Positions 34,701 to 44,900 of a stretch of 64,000 nucleotides of DNA are shown here, piece after piece (position 1 is the first letter of the stretch; each line of letters opens with the position of its first letter). The DNA is from Ignavibacteria bacterium (GTDB lineage: Bacteria > Bacteroidota > Ignavibacteria > OLB7). Under the pieces are notes generated by a model, which was given only the letters and a program-made list of their open reading frames with translations, searched no databases and had not been told where the DNA came from. The DNA lies in contig JACKAE010000004.1 in NCBI GenBank assembly GCA_020635205.1, positions 496,001-560,000 of the forward strand. Reading direction: 5' to 3'. Position numbers and translations under genes: made by a program.

Positions 34701-37155
34701 GGCTAAGAATTGGAAAAATCACCTCACAACACTCTGTGTAGAGGGTGTCGTAACCGTAGGTCAAAAGAGAGTCGAGGTCTAAGCCAAGGTATCCGTACAA
34801 TCCTTCTAAATTATTTGCAGAGAGGTAGTACAACACTTGCGCTACGCCGGTATCTTCCAACATCTTCTGGCGAACACCTCCGGCAACAACGTCCCGAAAC
34901 TGCTGGGCAAAGGTGACACCATATGGTGTGTTATCTGGGTTAATCGTGCTCGGATCAATTACACCGGTCTCCAACCTGCGCTCGATGAAGTACGTTCCAG
35001 GTGGGAACGTTACTGTCACCGTCGTATCGAGTGTTCCCCCTTCATCACACGGGTCACCACCCAACGCATGTTCTATCAATATTGGGTCGCTCAACGCTAC
35101 TTCGCCAATGTGGGGGAAGTCTGAATCAATTGGATGGATATAGAGTCGGACGTAGTAGTCGCACGTCACACAGGTATCAACACAGAGTGCACTTGCCGTG
35201 ATTGTGTCTGGTGTGAGACGATAGGTAATCTCTACTTCGGTGGTATCGGTAAACGCATACCGCTTTCCCGTACTAAAATCGGATCGACCTCGCGTTCGAT
35301 TCGCGCGAAGCGTATCCCTGACTGTTCCACTTAAGGTTGGCTCGGTAGGGTGATCCAGATCGAGTAAAAGTGTATCTCCTTGAGCTATTTGCAGTGCCGT
35401 TGCAATTGTCCGCCCACCGTAGACCCAACTAACTGAGGTCACCTTATTCGGCCCGGTCACCATCATCTTGTAGACGCTCGTGTCTGCCGGAGCCTCATCA
35501 CCAAATAAGCGAACCAGTTCCGCATCAGAGGCAGAAGCATAGTATATGCGAGTTGTTCGAGCCTGCCCTCCTGCTCCTCCGCCAATACGGTAAGTCTCCC
35601 CTACTCCACCAATTTCGTATGGACGCCCTGAACCATCTGTTGAGAGAAGAACTCGCGAGAATGGATAGCCGTCGGCATCAGGTATCAACGAACCACTATC
35701 TACTTCCGTTCCATCCCAATAGCTGTGAAGATTGTTTGAACCTGATATATACGCTGGATCATCGTAGTTGGCATCATCGTCGAAATGTTTTGCTCGATAG
35801 AGTTGACTTCCATTTCGGGTAAAGCCAGTCCGATACTTGAACCCATCAGTTCCATCACCTGTGGGTGCCGACATAAACCCGAGTGTACCTCTACCCTGAA
35901 AGTCGACCGTCGCATTGCTAACGTGATACTTCCCTGTTGTTGACTCTCGTACTTGGGACTGTGTTGGTCGTCCTCCTCTGGTTGTGAAGGTCATTCCCTC
36001 CGCTATCCGCGTGCCTTTCCCTCCAACTCCTTCAGTAAATCCCCGAGAGTACATCCAATTCAGGGTGTCTTCGAACTGGTGGTAGTAGAAGGCGAAGGTA
36101 TCAACATCACCATCTGTCAATCCATCGAAGTCGATCAGATCGCCATTTTCTGGAGCACGTGTCCAAACTCCCCAGTTTCGCGAGTCGGCACTCCCCCCCG
36201 GATACAGACTACCAATTGGCCGAACGCGCCAGAGATACCAGCCTGTACCATGTGCGAGTGTGAGGTTAATAGTCTGATCGTTCCCGTCAGTTTCAACTGT
36301 TAGGGCTTCCTTCCAATTCACTCGAGCCTTTACCTGTTCTTGATCGTCGTCGTAAGAAGGCTCAACGTTAAAGAGACGCAAGATCTGTAGTTGATATGAA
36401 GGAAACTCGTCGCTGCAACCGGAAGCAGTATGCCACTGAAAGGGTACAGGGTTGTTTGTAACAGCTGTGTTTATTACTCCACCGACAAGGTTTTGGTAAA
36501 GAATTGGCTCGGCTTGGTCGGGAGAGGTTCTGATTGGGTCGACTGCATACTCATCGTCGTAGCGGACTGTCAGGCGAACCAATGGGACGGTGCTATACCC
36601 GGGGGTATAGACTGTTTGGTAGAAGTTCACGATAACACGGTACTCGTCTACCAGATCGTGGTTCGTGAGATCGCTACCAGTAAGGGAGACGTAGTAGACC
36701 TGCTCGGGTCCATCCTTATCAATTGCGAGAACGACGGGATCCTTCACAATCACGGTTCCCCCTCCCGGATCGGTATCAACACCTTCGATCCGCAAGTTGG
36801 CATCGACAGTGAAGCTACTATCACCGTAGTTGTAGTCTTCACCGAGATCGAGTGTAATGCGAAGTGAGCCAGAGTGAATGGAGAGGTCGTTACAGTAGTT
36901 CAACCCCATTGTCCCATCGCGATAGAGGATACCAACTTGTGTGCTAGCGGTGACGTTCAAGTCAGAATGGTCGAGCACAAGTTCATCCGATGCTTCCACA
37001 TATTGGAGTGTTGGAACGAAGGAGGAATCGAGTCCACTTCCCCCGACAGTTTGCTGAGGTTGATCTGGTACAATCTTCTGTTGTGCTAACACTATCTGCG
37101 TCAACGCAAACGTGGAGAGTAGCAAAATCACGAATTTCTGAAATGGGGTAGCCAT
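28780..37155 (-). CDS. Giant secreted RHS-repeat protein with variable C-terminal tip (RHS tip 1)
   Basis: This 2791-aa protein has a signal peptide (ends TQIVLAQ). Residues about 25-1560 are beta-rich and Cys-containing, of unknown detail. RHS/YD repeats span about 1570-2145 (YYYDRAGRLVRTVPPKG, TEYDYNSLGQLIRTESPDGG, YDQLGRLDSSRF, YEYDEIGNLIEDYDEWGM). A thrombospondin type-3 block (2147-2250: DADGDGWPDAMDNCPTTYN, DSDGDGRGDSCDN, DSDLDGYGDSCD) interrupts the RHS region. The RHS-associated core closes at about 2418 (QYDPRVGRWWSNDP, FSDPLGNDPP). The tip follows a Ser/Thr linker and ends with GRDLFETAFSFFEPQIRSIQ and KEAAALQTFTGKMALGKGF, not matched to a known toxin family. A protective RHS shell releasing the tip is the expected design. 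Confidence 0.85.
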   Translation of the reverse strand: MATPFQKFVILLLSTFALTQIVLAQQKIVPDQPQQTVGGSGLDSSFVPTLQYVEASDELVLDHSDLNVTASTQVGILYRDGTMGLNYCNDLSIHSGSLRITLDLGEDYNYGDSSFTVDANLRIEGVDTDPGGGTVIVKDPVVLAIDKDGPEQVYYVSLTGSDLTNHDLVDEYRVIVNFYQTVYTPGYSTVPLVRLTVRYDDEYAVDPIRTSPDQAEPILYQNLVGGVINTAVTNNPVPFQWHTASGCSDEFPSYQLQILRLFNVEPSYDDDQEQVKARVNWKEALTVETDGNDQTINLTLAHGTGWYLWRVRPIGSLYPGGSADSRNWGVWTRAPENGDLIDFDGLTDGDVDTFAFYYHQFEDTLNWMYSRGFTEGVGGKGTRIAEGMTFTTRGGRPTQSQVRESTTGKYHVSNATVDFQGRGTLGFMSAPTGDGTDGFKYRTGFTRNGSQLYRAKHFDDDANYDDPAYISGSNNLHSYWDGTEVDSGSLIPDADGYPFSRVLLSTDGSGRPYEIGGVGETYRIGGGAGGQARTTRIYYASASDAELVRLFGDEAPADTSVYKMMVTGPNKVTSVSWVYGGRTIATALQIAQGDTLLLDLDHPTEPTLSGTVRDTLRANRTRGRSDFSTGKRYAFTDTTEVEITYRLTPDTITASALCVDTCVTCDYYVRLYIHPIDSDFPHIGEVALSDPILIEHALGGDPCDEGGTLDTTVTVTFPPGTYFIERRLETGVIDPSTINPDNTPYGVTFAQQFRDVVAGGVRQKMLEDTGVAQVLYYLSANNLEGLYGYLGLDLDSLLTYGYDTLYTECCEVIFPILSPDCGFNPCADSVLPDFEDYLFEKWGSEYGTDLNTYFKFDGDQDLYPATIPSEPFNTLVANMLDDTDGSSNPLYNCSDLWYIWVGLVDSWEKLSGKPGDFNPDFNMLDAFLHAAGVHLIDTSHTPYDVDNGYLLWAHRYINKDAMTTDCKDLTGYNTGWHGNVDSTEHWSALYACWRGANRQNKDERVKYFGSTCDLSTILDGMDGRLDWDTMSVLHRQDSCMVSTGRDIENQCLSRCEQRRDEFAWGIVRAYQDSGLTLCYEDALCMADAIVDSCLNECSLTPFESNGHVDSVGTIAELEAITRILTWDVEFAIPVDDGMGGQYCSNDTMVLYEGYTRPFAETLVKILNANIHDWVRNYGGNFFNLKEALRQCSADSLVNLISDSLIFLPTFELYADTGFIRPYFELRDSCELWYVVDTINWSALYPDREHPMVENLNAFLDNFWGMEIDSSVTGNFDCELDPSYGTYLRGFAFQTNTTDLYSMFIDVDVPFVVGAIDPISMSDYVDFTTQDELAMSWYAETKRYLIGDFLIEGKNGNTDELWFTTFTDCSPPLPGNERFLDFEYGVATGSGCGFDHIYRVSYGDSFDGDTVGRGLPDLYLEPGPGTGNTNPKMSDALSEKFTSFIGKFARTEKDSLVYINQGWGGEPYLLVDTCPVFGIKFYGLPTKKIGNNVCIDQSCPDICWRWTDPEPDTVGAAFVGPPPCDEVAVRRIRSAIDASVQRCVDQAMANLKDEYDATCGTPENLDEEIIVKQDIDYVHFTLYYYDRAGRLVRTVPPKGVDVLSSSATRMDVPDHTYVTEYDYNSLGQLIRTESPDGGESNFWYDQYGRLRFSQDARLAALGQYAYTKFDELGRVVETGITTDSITDFGFLADSNINNRLFPTDGAERTYIAYDTSSGMVYLDASPQTFLRNRVSRTWTDDEAETHYSYDVHGNIEWVAQVVPGFPLTNYVKYVYDLISGNVNEVLYNEGRVDEFRHRYTYDADNALTEVETSYDGVIWESDARYHYYPHGAVRRIELGEDKLQGLDLTYTIQGQLKGINERSLTQADDPGQDGGSTYGHTGYAADSFALVMNYHEGDFSHQTTTFNSGGADDLLGVPLYDGNISGIEVNVGKISGTGVYEDLTGETYRYDQLGRLDSSRFHTYDGGTDEWNDFGTEYLTTYEYDANGNITKLVRYSNDPGSGATLMDSLTYNYQSSETNKLDYVADAVTGDPHTEDLESTQSTGNYEYDEIGNLIEDYDEWGMTMQWDAYGKVKSVGRSGVGPMYQQIDYTYDAGGNRVKKSVQQWSSGSYDNTETFYMYDAGGTVVAIYERLCENNEITPPGGMPDADGDGWPDAMDNCPTTYNIDQRDSDGDGRGDSCDNCVCVSNSTQSDSDNDGVGNHCDSVMGAPPIPPVNDADMDGVANDHDNCPCTYNPSQEDSDLDGYGDSCDVCDYRLVELPIYGSGRIGVSRPNISIFDSPNTGPVYTRELEKKHYELTDHLGNVRVVLGDRKMTTTPGGGNYYSDIEAYTHQYPFGMPQPGRTYDGSSLAYRYGFNGMETDPEVKGEFGNHYTTYFRQYDPRVGRWWSNDPVVHSWESPYVAFHDNPAYFSDPLGNDPPDPPCEGCPTGGHLFDTWKDGNGQMWVKGASGWKPMKRLVSQETPRAPSTGSLSPSATTSASGTVSGGARQNSTATSNSTATSYWKPSTYGGEEPGSNRQLFEGATSTIISKKENSSNGSAAGPGGDYELFGTIFWEGFKWLGKSSAEGIWKSLQVIPYTAVNSSMIDPEITQTQIEITDFEGNKASDAEIIFLQYMLVIGVLSPAATPAKVGTEALSENGAITTFDDLIAGSSANVAVVSTGTVARAEFVNGELIMIDAAGEQAGTAWLSGNNALMLDFNVTGTTAKGRDLFETAFSFFEPQIRSIQGEWVYGGNLETFNAFVNTMSKEAAALQTFTGKMALGKGFSNVTILETMTNQAGNYSLVRVLFTK
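29627..30298 (-). repeat. RHS core repeat, copy A (inside the full RHS gene)
   Basis: This is the parental copy of the repeated core and linker segment, in frame within the 2791-aa RHS gene. It matches copy B (27354-28018) nearly base for base on both sides of a divergent island, and copy C (25703-25975) over the core part. Long direct repeats on one strand would allow recombination that swaps tip 1 for tip 2. Confidence 0.85.
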
Positions 37156-37246
37156 AGTGTTGTAGTTTACATAGCGTTCAAAGGTTCCACGAAAACGAAT
37201 GGATTAGCTACGTACGTGAGTTTGCCACAACTCACTCTGTAGGCAT

Positions 37247-37981
37247 TCAATTCTGGTCTGTTCCTTTCATCTGATAGTCCCGATATATCGGACGAAAGGC
37301 TCCGTCACTATCAACGAACTCATCCTTGACCGATCTTTGCAAGTCAATGCCCCTATATCTCCTATTGATTTCTTCAACCACATACTCCGTTGAGGTGAGT
37401 GCCCTCCCCTCAGGATGTTCCATCATAAACCAGATAATTTCACCATCGGGTCGAATATCGAGTGTGATCTTCCGCGCGTTATACAGGCGTTGCCGTTCTG
37501 GCGGAATCACAAAGGATATGCGTTGATTCTCCCCCACCTGATGACACTGAACTGACTGAGCGTGGACTGGTAGCGAATCGGAAAAGGTGGCCTGCAACGA
37601 TTGTCGCGCTGCAAGGATGTCCTGTAAATGATCGAGGCTGACGATCTGGATTGTTTTCATTCTCTGATCGACGACAACCAGCGTTGTACTATCCTGCCGA
37701 AGTTCAGTTGAATCGGAGCGAATGACAAAGATTGATCCTCCCTCGATTGTCTCTGATTCAACTCTCACCGTATCAGTTCCCCGTGTAGTCTTCCTGACTG
37801 TCGTAACCATTACCTTCCGATAGAGGCTACATCCCTCCGGGGGTGGAGTATTTCGCAGAAGAAGTGCTTCTGCAAGGTTCTGACGACACTCTGTAGCATC
37901 AACCTGGCCGAGAATAATCTCTGGAAGGAACCAAGTTGATGCAGCGCAGAAGCAGAAGAGTATGTAGTTGTTGATTTTCAT
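37247..37981 (-). CDS. Exported protein of unknown function between the RHS and SpvB-like genes
   Basis: This 244-aa protein has a hydrophobic N-terminal signal (MKINNYILFCFCAASTWFLP, cleavage near IILGQ). The mature part has strand-rich segments reminiscent of LolA-like or signal-relay lipoproteins (IFVIRSDSTELRQDSTTLVV, ITLDIRPDGEIIWFMMEHPE), but the match is too weak for a name. It ends 91 bp before the giant RHS gene and follows a T9SS-tailed protein gene, all on the same strand. It may be an accessory for export or assembly of the giant proteins; this is an inference from position. Confidence 0.6.
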   Translation of the reverse strand: MKINNYILFCFCAASTWFLPEIILGQVDATECRQNLAEALLLRNTPPPEGCSLYRKVMVTTVRKTTRGTDTVRVESETIEGGSIFVIRSDSTELRQDSTTLVVVDQRMKTIQIVSLDHLQDILAARQSLQATFSDSLPVHAQSVQCHQVGENQRISFVIPPERQRLYNARKITLDIRPDGEIIWFMMEHPEGRALTSTEYVVEEINRRYRGIDLQRSVKDEFVDSDGAFRPIYRDYQMKGTDQN

Positions 37982-38052
37982 GAGGGTTGCCTATTCTACA
38001 GCCTTAATGATAGCTGTGATATCTTGATGTTCCCACGAGTCTCTCCTCAAGA

Positions 38053-38799
38053 CTACTTCAACACCTGAAGTCGTCCCGTCAGAACCTCTTCACGATCCTC
38101 ACTCACGGCAATGACTCGATAGTGATAAAGTCCCGACTCAATCCTTTCAGTATCTATAGAGATCCCTCTCTCACCCGACTCCATAGCACCACCAGCGTGA
38201 AAGATTACTCTCCTTCCAAGTAGATCAACAAGTTCTAATGAAACGACAGAAGGATGCTCAAGGCTGAACTCAATGGTTGCTCGCTCAACGCAAGGGTTTG
38301 GGATTGCTCTGCTCTCTCCGGCTAACATCGACTGCCTCCTCTCCGTGACATTTGAGGTTGGAAGTGAGTCAACGACAAGGATTGTGCCACCTACCCACGG
38401 TTCATCTGTACTTGCGTAGTAAACAGTATCTCGTGTAGTCTTATCGGCTCGAACATTTCTGATGCTCCCACTACCATTGGCAGATTCTATAAACTCTGAG
38501 TTATAGAAGTCTTTTGTTCCACCAATCGGTTCAGTATAGAAGCTGAAAGATAGTTCCTTGTCTGCTACGCTCACATCGAATACATAGAGTTTGTTTCGTA
38601 CCACAATTAACGTATCTCCCTCTACACCATTAACAGCATAACCACGAGCCGAACCAATGCCAAACAACGGATGGGCGGGTGTCTTCTCTACCACAGTTAT
38701 GTGAAACGTATCAACAGTAGACTGTTGCGCTTGGAGCGTTTCGGAAGTTGCCACACAGCCAATGAAGAGAAAGAGGGAAATGGTAATGCACTTGATCAT
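38053..38799 (-). CDS. Small secreted protein with T9SS sorting domain
   Basis: This 248-aa protein has a signal peptide ending SETLQAQ, a central domain of about 130 residues with no known match, and a C-terminal type-A sorting domain. That domain begins AIPNPCVERATIEFSL and continues VSLELVDLLGRRVIF and GLYHYRVIA to the end. The T9SS tail predicts export and surface anchoring. It lies between the SpvB-like gene (151 bp upstream) and the exported protein gene (71 bp downstream). Confidence 0.75.
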   Translation of the reverse strand: MIKCITISLFLFIGCVATSETLQAQQSTVDTFHITVVEKTPAHPLFGIGSARGYAVNGVEGDTLIVVRNKLYVFDVSVADKELSFSFYTEPIGGTKDFYNSEFIESANGSGSIRNVRADKTTRDTVYYASTDEPWVGGTILVVDSLPTSNVTERRQSMLAGESRAIPNPCVERATIEFSLEHPSVVSLELVDLLGRRVIFHAGGAMESGERGISIDTERIESGLYHYRVIAVSEDREEVLTGRLQVLK

Positions 38800-38950
38800 G
38801 TTTGTGATATTCAGTTGTGGTTGCTTCGTTTATGCTATTTCTTTCCTATTGATGGCTCCTGACTGGTCGTCCCCGCTATCTCTCGATGACAGGGGGAGAG
38901 TCTCGCCTTAACTTTGATCGCTTGCTTGACGAATTTACGAGCGGCTTTCT

Positions 38951-41900
38951 TTACTTGCTATCTTGTGTTGCTGCATCGCTCAAAATTCCGGTCTGTTCTA
39001 CAAGTTTCCGTTCTCTTTCGTTCAACAACTGGAGTTTACTTGCGATCTCTTCGCGTTCTTGATCTGACTTCGCTTTCACCCCCTCGAGGTTCAACTCCTC
39101 TTTTTGCTCCTTCAGAACTTCGAGTTCTTCAATGAGCCTCTGCTGACCTTGGCTAAGTTCTCCATATTTCTTCAGAAGGAGAGATCGGATTTCTGATGGA
39201 TCAACTCCTAACGTTTTCACTTCGGCTCCGGAAATGTCGAAGTGAAGGTCGAAGAGGTCAGCACGCACTCTCTCTGGCTCTGTGCTGGCTCCTTCACTCC
39301 ACTCCCTCATAGGATTCTCAACCATTGCCGACGACAAAAATGGTGATCCTTCTCCAAGCCAGTCACGTGTTGTGCCCGGGATATGTCCGTGCAGATCCCC
39401 TAAGGTGTAGAGACCTCGTGATGTCTCTATTTGCGATGCATAGCCTGAAGATCGCCCATCATAGATTGGAAAGCTTCCAAAGTTCTGATCGTCGAACTGG
39501 GCAACTGGACGGAAAGTAAGGGGATCGAAGACTGATGCTCCAGCAATCGCATCGGATGGTTGATACTTCACATCGTCGATCCACACTGTAGATCCTCCTA
39601 AGTTCTGGATACGGAGATTGATCGTCACACCTTCGGTGTAGTAGACGTCAATGCTGTCTCCATGAATATAGGCTTCATAGAGTGTCCACTCTCCTGTCCG
39701 AGCAATCCGGTCTGGAGTTACCGCAACTGAGGCACCAGAGGCATATTTCACTCGCAAGCTTGTACCGTCGTGCGTTGACCAAAATCGGACAACCATCCCT
39801 TTAGCCATCACGTGTGAGTTGAGTAAAACACTCATCCCGTAGGTTGTTTGACCACTTGCCGCAAGCGAAATCGACTTTGTTCCGGCATGTGCGTGCTCGT
39901 CCGTTACGGTTCCACTCAGATCGGCATTATCAAATGCCTCGAAACTTTCAAACCCTGCTGTTCCTATTTCTGCATTCCAAGCTGAGAACATCGGGAGGAG
40001 ATCACGATTTGGACCGTAGTCAAAGGAGACAATTGTTGATCGCCCGAGCTGGTCGACGGAACTGTATGGGAGGTTCTGCTTATTGATACTCCCTACCGTA
40101 CCGAGCTGAATCCAATGATCTTGGTCACTCGACTCCGGCTCTGTCCAGTTGAAGAGTGAGAAGTCATCGAACACTCCGGCGGCTTTATAGATTCGTTCTC
40201 CTGCTACGGGACGACTTGATCCCGTAACGTCCGTACGGTAGACAAAAGATGTTCGAGGCGACCAACGTCCCCGCTCTCCTTTTTCGTAGGGATTCGGTCC
40301 GCTTGAATAGGCAACTCCTCCACCATCATAATCAACCGTGTCACTTATGAGACTTGCGGATCCCACAATGACGTTCGCAACTGAACGATGAGCAGGATCA
40401 TCGCCACAGAAGGTAAAGTTCCAGACTCGCTGCTCTATTGGATTTACTCGGGCACGGTTCAACTGCGAAAGATTCCCAACCGAACGGAAGACAATTTGTC
40501 CTGCATCGTCGAGGTCGAACCAACCGTTGAGACCTTGATCGACAATCGTATCAGTATAGCTTCCCATTGTTGCCATTGCGATAAAGATCGTATCGCCACT
40601 TGTTGTCAACGACCACGTTTCGCCATGTCCAGAAACGGTGGCGCACCCTCCTGTCTGATAGTGTCGAAGCTCCAATGTTGCGTCGACATTCGAGGAATCG
40701 ATGGTTCCAGAGCCGGAACCATATAAAGTATTGAGTGTACTGACCAGGGCAAGACGTCCGGAAGCATCCCCGCTAGTCCATGAAACATTTGTCCCAGCTG
40801 CAACTTCGGCTTCTGTTTCCCCATAGGTCATCACTCCACCGAGAGCAAGGCCAGGTGAATTATTTCGCCCACTTCGAATTACTCTCACATAGACTTCGTT
40901 GAGTGTGTCGAGTGCCGGACTTCCTGAGAGATTGTAGAGGTCTGAGGGAAAGAGCCAAACTCGATTTCCTTCGATGTAGTCTACATGGTATCGACCAGCA
41001 TCGGTAAGGCCGCCACCCCCAAGTCCAGATGAGGGAGCAATCTCAAGTTCGATCAAATCACCCGGCGTTAGTTTGGGCAACCAACGAATCTCGTTCCCAC
41101 CAGAGAAATCAAGGTATGGTACTCCCGCATCTTCTCCTTTCGTGATTGTCAGTCCATCAATGTCGAAGAGATACGCTCCTTCATTCGCCGCGATTTGCCC
41201 AAGCTCGGGATAACGATTGGCGAGTGGAATACTGTAACGGTGATAGGTTCCAACTTGGCCACTCGATGCCTGGTCAAGGTTCAACCCGTGGAATGCATCA
41301 TACGAACGAGTAACACTGGGGCTGCCTGAACGAGGATCGAAGGCAACGTTCTCTGTGTAGTTATAGTTCCCGTCAGCAAATGAGAGAACCCCTTTGAGAA
41401 TTGCCGGATAGTCGACAATCTTTGTGGTGGAGTGTGTTGAGAGTTGCGAGTTGTTCACAACGTAATAGGCTGCACCAGAAAAGAAGATAAATCCAGCATC
41501 AGCTTCTACGGAAATTTCATCGATGTACGATCCGTTGCGCCGCGTTGCGTGAACAATCTCCATCACTTTTCCAGGATTCCCATAGCGAATTGTATCGCCC
41601 AAATGATAGAGCAAAGGAATAGAGTCTCCCGGCTGGAAGTAGAGATTCTCCGTCGAAGCAGTAACAATCCAGTCACGCTCCAACGGGGTGTAGATTCCCC
41701 CGGCTACAAGTTGTCGACGCAGACGCCCCGGCATATTTGTCCTGATGAAGCGGACACCTTGCGTTGCGAAGGCGAGGTGTTCATCTTGCCGGTAGATCAG
41801 GAGGTCAGTAAACTTGGGTGAGGTCCGATATTCATCGAGTACAAGTTCTGTGTAGTCGACACTACGGCCGATTCCTTTATACCAGTTATCCCACGGATAG

Positions 41901-44900
41901 TCACGATAGGTAAAGAAATCGAGGACACTGAACCCTGAAGTCGTTGCTCCCTGATGAATTGGATGTGTGACGGTACGGGCGTATGTCACATAGGGAGAAG
42001 GGAGCAGAGTCTCACCAATTGGATCTTCGTTACGTGGTCGGTCGCGCCCGGCAACGATCTTCCCCTCTTTGAACTCTTCATCGGCATTTCGTTCGCGATA
42101 GCTGACGAGGGGATTTTCATCCCGAATTAGTGCTGGCTCGTTCGTCGCGACGCCGCTGCTTAAAACTTCGTTCCGTTCTGGATCGTATGTCTCATAGCGA
42201 TACTCTGTTCCGTAGAGTGCAGAATCCCCTTCAATTCCTGGATCGTAAGAGAGAAGGCGTTTGACACGCAATCCTCCCCCCTTCTTTGCTGAAAGCATTG
42301 GAATGCGAATGTAGGAGTTCGCATAGTCAACCTCTTTACAGTATTTCTCCTCATTGAAACCGATATACTTGGCACTGAGTTGGGAGTATAGCTTGAGATC
42401 ACTGTCATATTTGATCCCCTCCTTCGGACCGAGTTTCCCACGCTTTCTCTTCCGGACATAGTCCAAACAAATCTTCTTTGGAAGACCAAACTCATGCTTC
42501 TCACTATCCTCGTCTTTGCCGATCAGTTGCACATACAATGCATACCACTCATTTGGACCACTATTGATCGTGTCAATCCCCGTACCGTCAAGGTTGGCAT
42601 GGCCGGTAATGAACTCGGAATTATACTCAGGATTGGTAATGCTTGGATTCGTTCCCTTCAGTGCATAGAGGAACCGGAAGAGAAGACGCTGGTGTCGTTC
42701 AGCCTCCTTGTGAATAAGCTCTCGAACCTTCACCACCTGCGCAAAATCTGTTGAGTCAACACCAATATCAGACAACCGCAGGAAGTACTTATTATTATAG
42801 TCTCCATCACTGGACTGTTCACCAAACCCTGCACCCGGCTCTGCAATCAACGACACCATCGCCAACGATGGTTGGTCGTGGACGAAAGCATAGTCATCTT
42901 CCTCATACTGGATATGAAGTTCCCCACCGCTCGCTGAGCGAATCCACTTCAACTGCCAAGCGGCAGGATCCCAATGTGATGTGTCGTTCTGTGGAATGTA
43001 CGGAGCATATTTATCGAGTCTATCAGCTCCACCAGGTCGATAGTTCCCCCAAGCATCAAAGTCATAGAGGCTGTAGTCTGGATTCTGCATTGCGTCGGTT
43101 AGGCTGTCGGCAAAGGCCGTTATTTCAGGGTAGCGGGTTTGCATTTCAACAGAATAGTCTTCGCTTTTCTTGTAGTCATAGCCGAAGAGAATTGGGTAAA
43201 TCGTTGCGTTCTTCACATTGTGCAATTCAGTCCAAACCTTGCGAAGGGTGAGCATACCGTAACGATCAGATCCTGAGGAGATAACAGAGTTCGGCATGTT
43301 CTCTCGAAGAGAGTAATCGTACTCGAAATGTACGATCCTGAGAAGACTGTCAGGGTTCCCATCGGCATCTTTTGTGTAGAGTTCAATGCGTGAGAGGTAG
43401 CGAGGATTCAGGAATGAAAGTGGATACGGAGCCCCGAGTGTTTGATCTCCTGCATACTGTGCATCAGACCAAGGGAAAGGAAAAAAAGGACTTGGTGGTA
43501 AGAAACCATCGTTGCGTGAGCTATTAAGAGAATCGTTAAGAACAAAAAGAGCAATGTGGGTCTTGGTCTCAATCCGGTCAAGGTAGTATCGCTCCCTAAA
43601 TCCCCTGCTGTAACTACCGAGATCGTCTTCAGGGTCTGAAATCTCTACTGGATCGTAGGCAAGGCCGTTGAAAGGTTGTCTCCAAAAATCTATGTATGCT
43701 GGATTATATTTCCTATATCGGAATTTAGTCCACCCCCCCAGGTCATCGTCCGTTCCACCATCTCCTGTCAGGTCAACATAGTCTGAAGTTGTAATCTCAG
43801 TAATAAGCCAAGCCGATGCATATTGTGTAGCGGCCCTTTGTCCTATCGCTATCTGATTAGACTCATGATCTGTCCAGCGATACGCCCTAAGGTTGTGGTG
43901 AATGTTTGCGGCACTATCAAGCTTGTAGTTGCGTAACCCTAACTCCATTTTCTCCTCCTCGAAGGAGAAAAGTGGTAACCCATAGATATAGCGACTTCCT
44001 CCCTGCCCACTGAGGGAAAATTCTCCGATCTGCTTTGAGATATCTTCCCTATTAGAGACATAACTGCGTGAAAGCGAATCACGATTCCACGACTTATAGA
44101 ACGTGCCATTGACTGTATCGAGCATTTCGCCATTCCGCGTAAAGCCGACGTAGCTGTTACGACCCGGACGTTCCCAATCTTCAAGGTGAAGGCGGAGATC
44201 GGATGGGGGAACAGGGTAGCGATCAAGATCGTTGATTCCCAGCCACTCAAGAACTGCACCAATGCCTCCCGAAGGTTTAATAATCGCAGCACTCACAGCT
44301 CTGTCATCATTGTCGTAAAGAAGCGATCCTCCCATATCACCAGAAAAACGAAAGAACCAGGGCTCGTCCCCGACAGTAGAAAACGATCGCCAAGAAGCCG
44401 CCTCTGGATCATCCCAAACACCACCCTTATACTCAACAGACCCGTCACCCCACCGATACCCACCTCCAAACCCAGCACCGACGATAATGCTCGGCACATC
44501 TATAGAGATGTCCAGTTTGCTCTTGACGACATTCTGATGAAACGTTCCGGCATTCCGGTTAAAGGCTCGGAAACTCCCACCACCACTGACGTGAAAGATA
44601 TCTGCGTTGCTGAATGGAATGGGTAGAAGATTATCTTTCAAGTTGTATGGAACATCACGCTCGTACACATAATCCATAAGGTCTTTATCACCAACATTCG
44701 CTGATTGGAGATAACCAAACCCCTTTAATCGTGTTATCGGCTTTGGCCGCATTTCAACCGCCACTGCTTGCTCAGTCGTGTTGATGCCAGAAACTACTCC
44801 CGGCGTGAACGTGACATCAACTCCAAATCCGATTTTGTCAATTTCTCCAGTCAATGAAACAGCGGCTGGGGGATTCATAGAGAAATCGTTTGTTCGATAC

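Noticed and set aside
41633..41650. The residues ENLYFQ, identical to the core TEV protease site, inside the 2185-aa protein.
   Set aside because: The next residue is Pro, which blocks cleavage, and the codons fit the surrounding gene; it is a chance match, not a vector trace.
42751..43251. A 166-codon plus-strand frame inside the 2185-aa gene.
   Set aside because: It is antisense to a clear coding sequence, His/Ser-rich, and has no domain or ribosome site.
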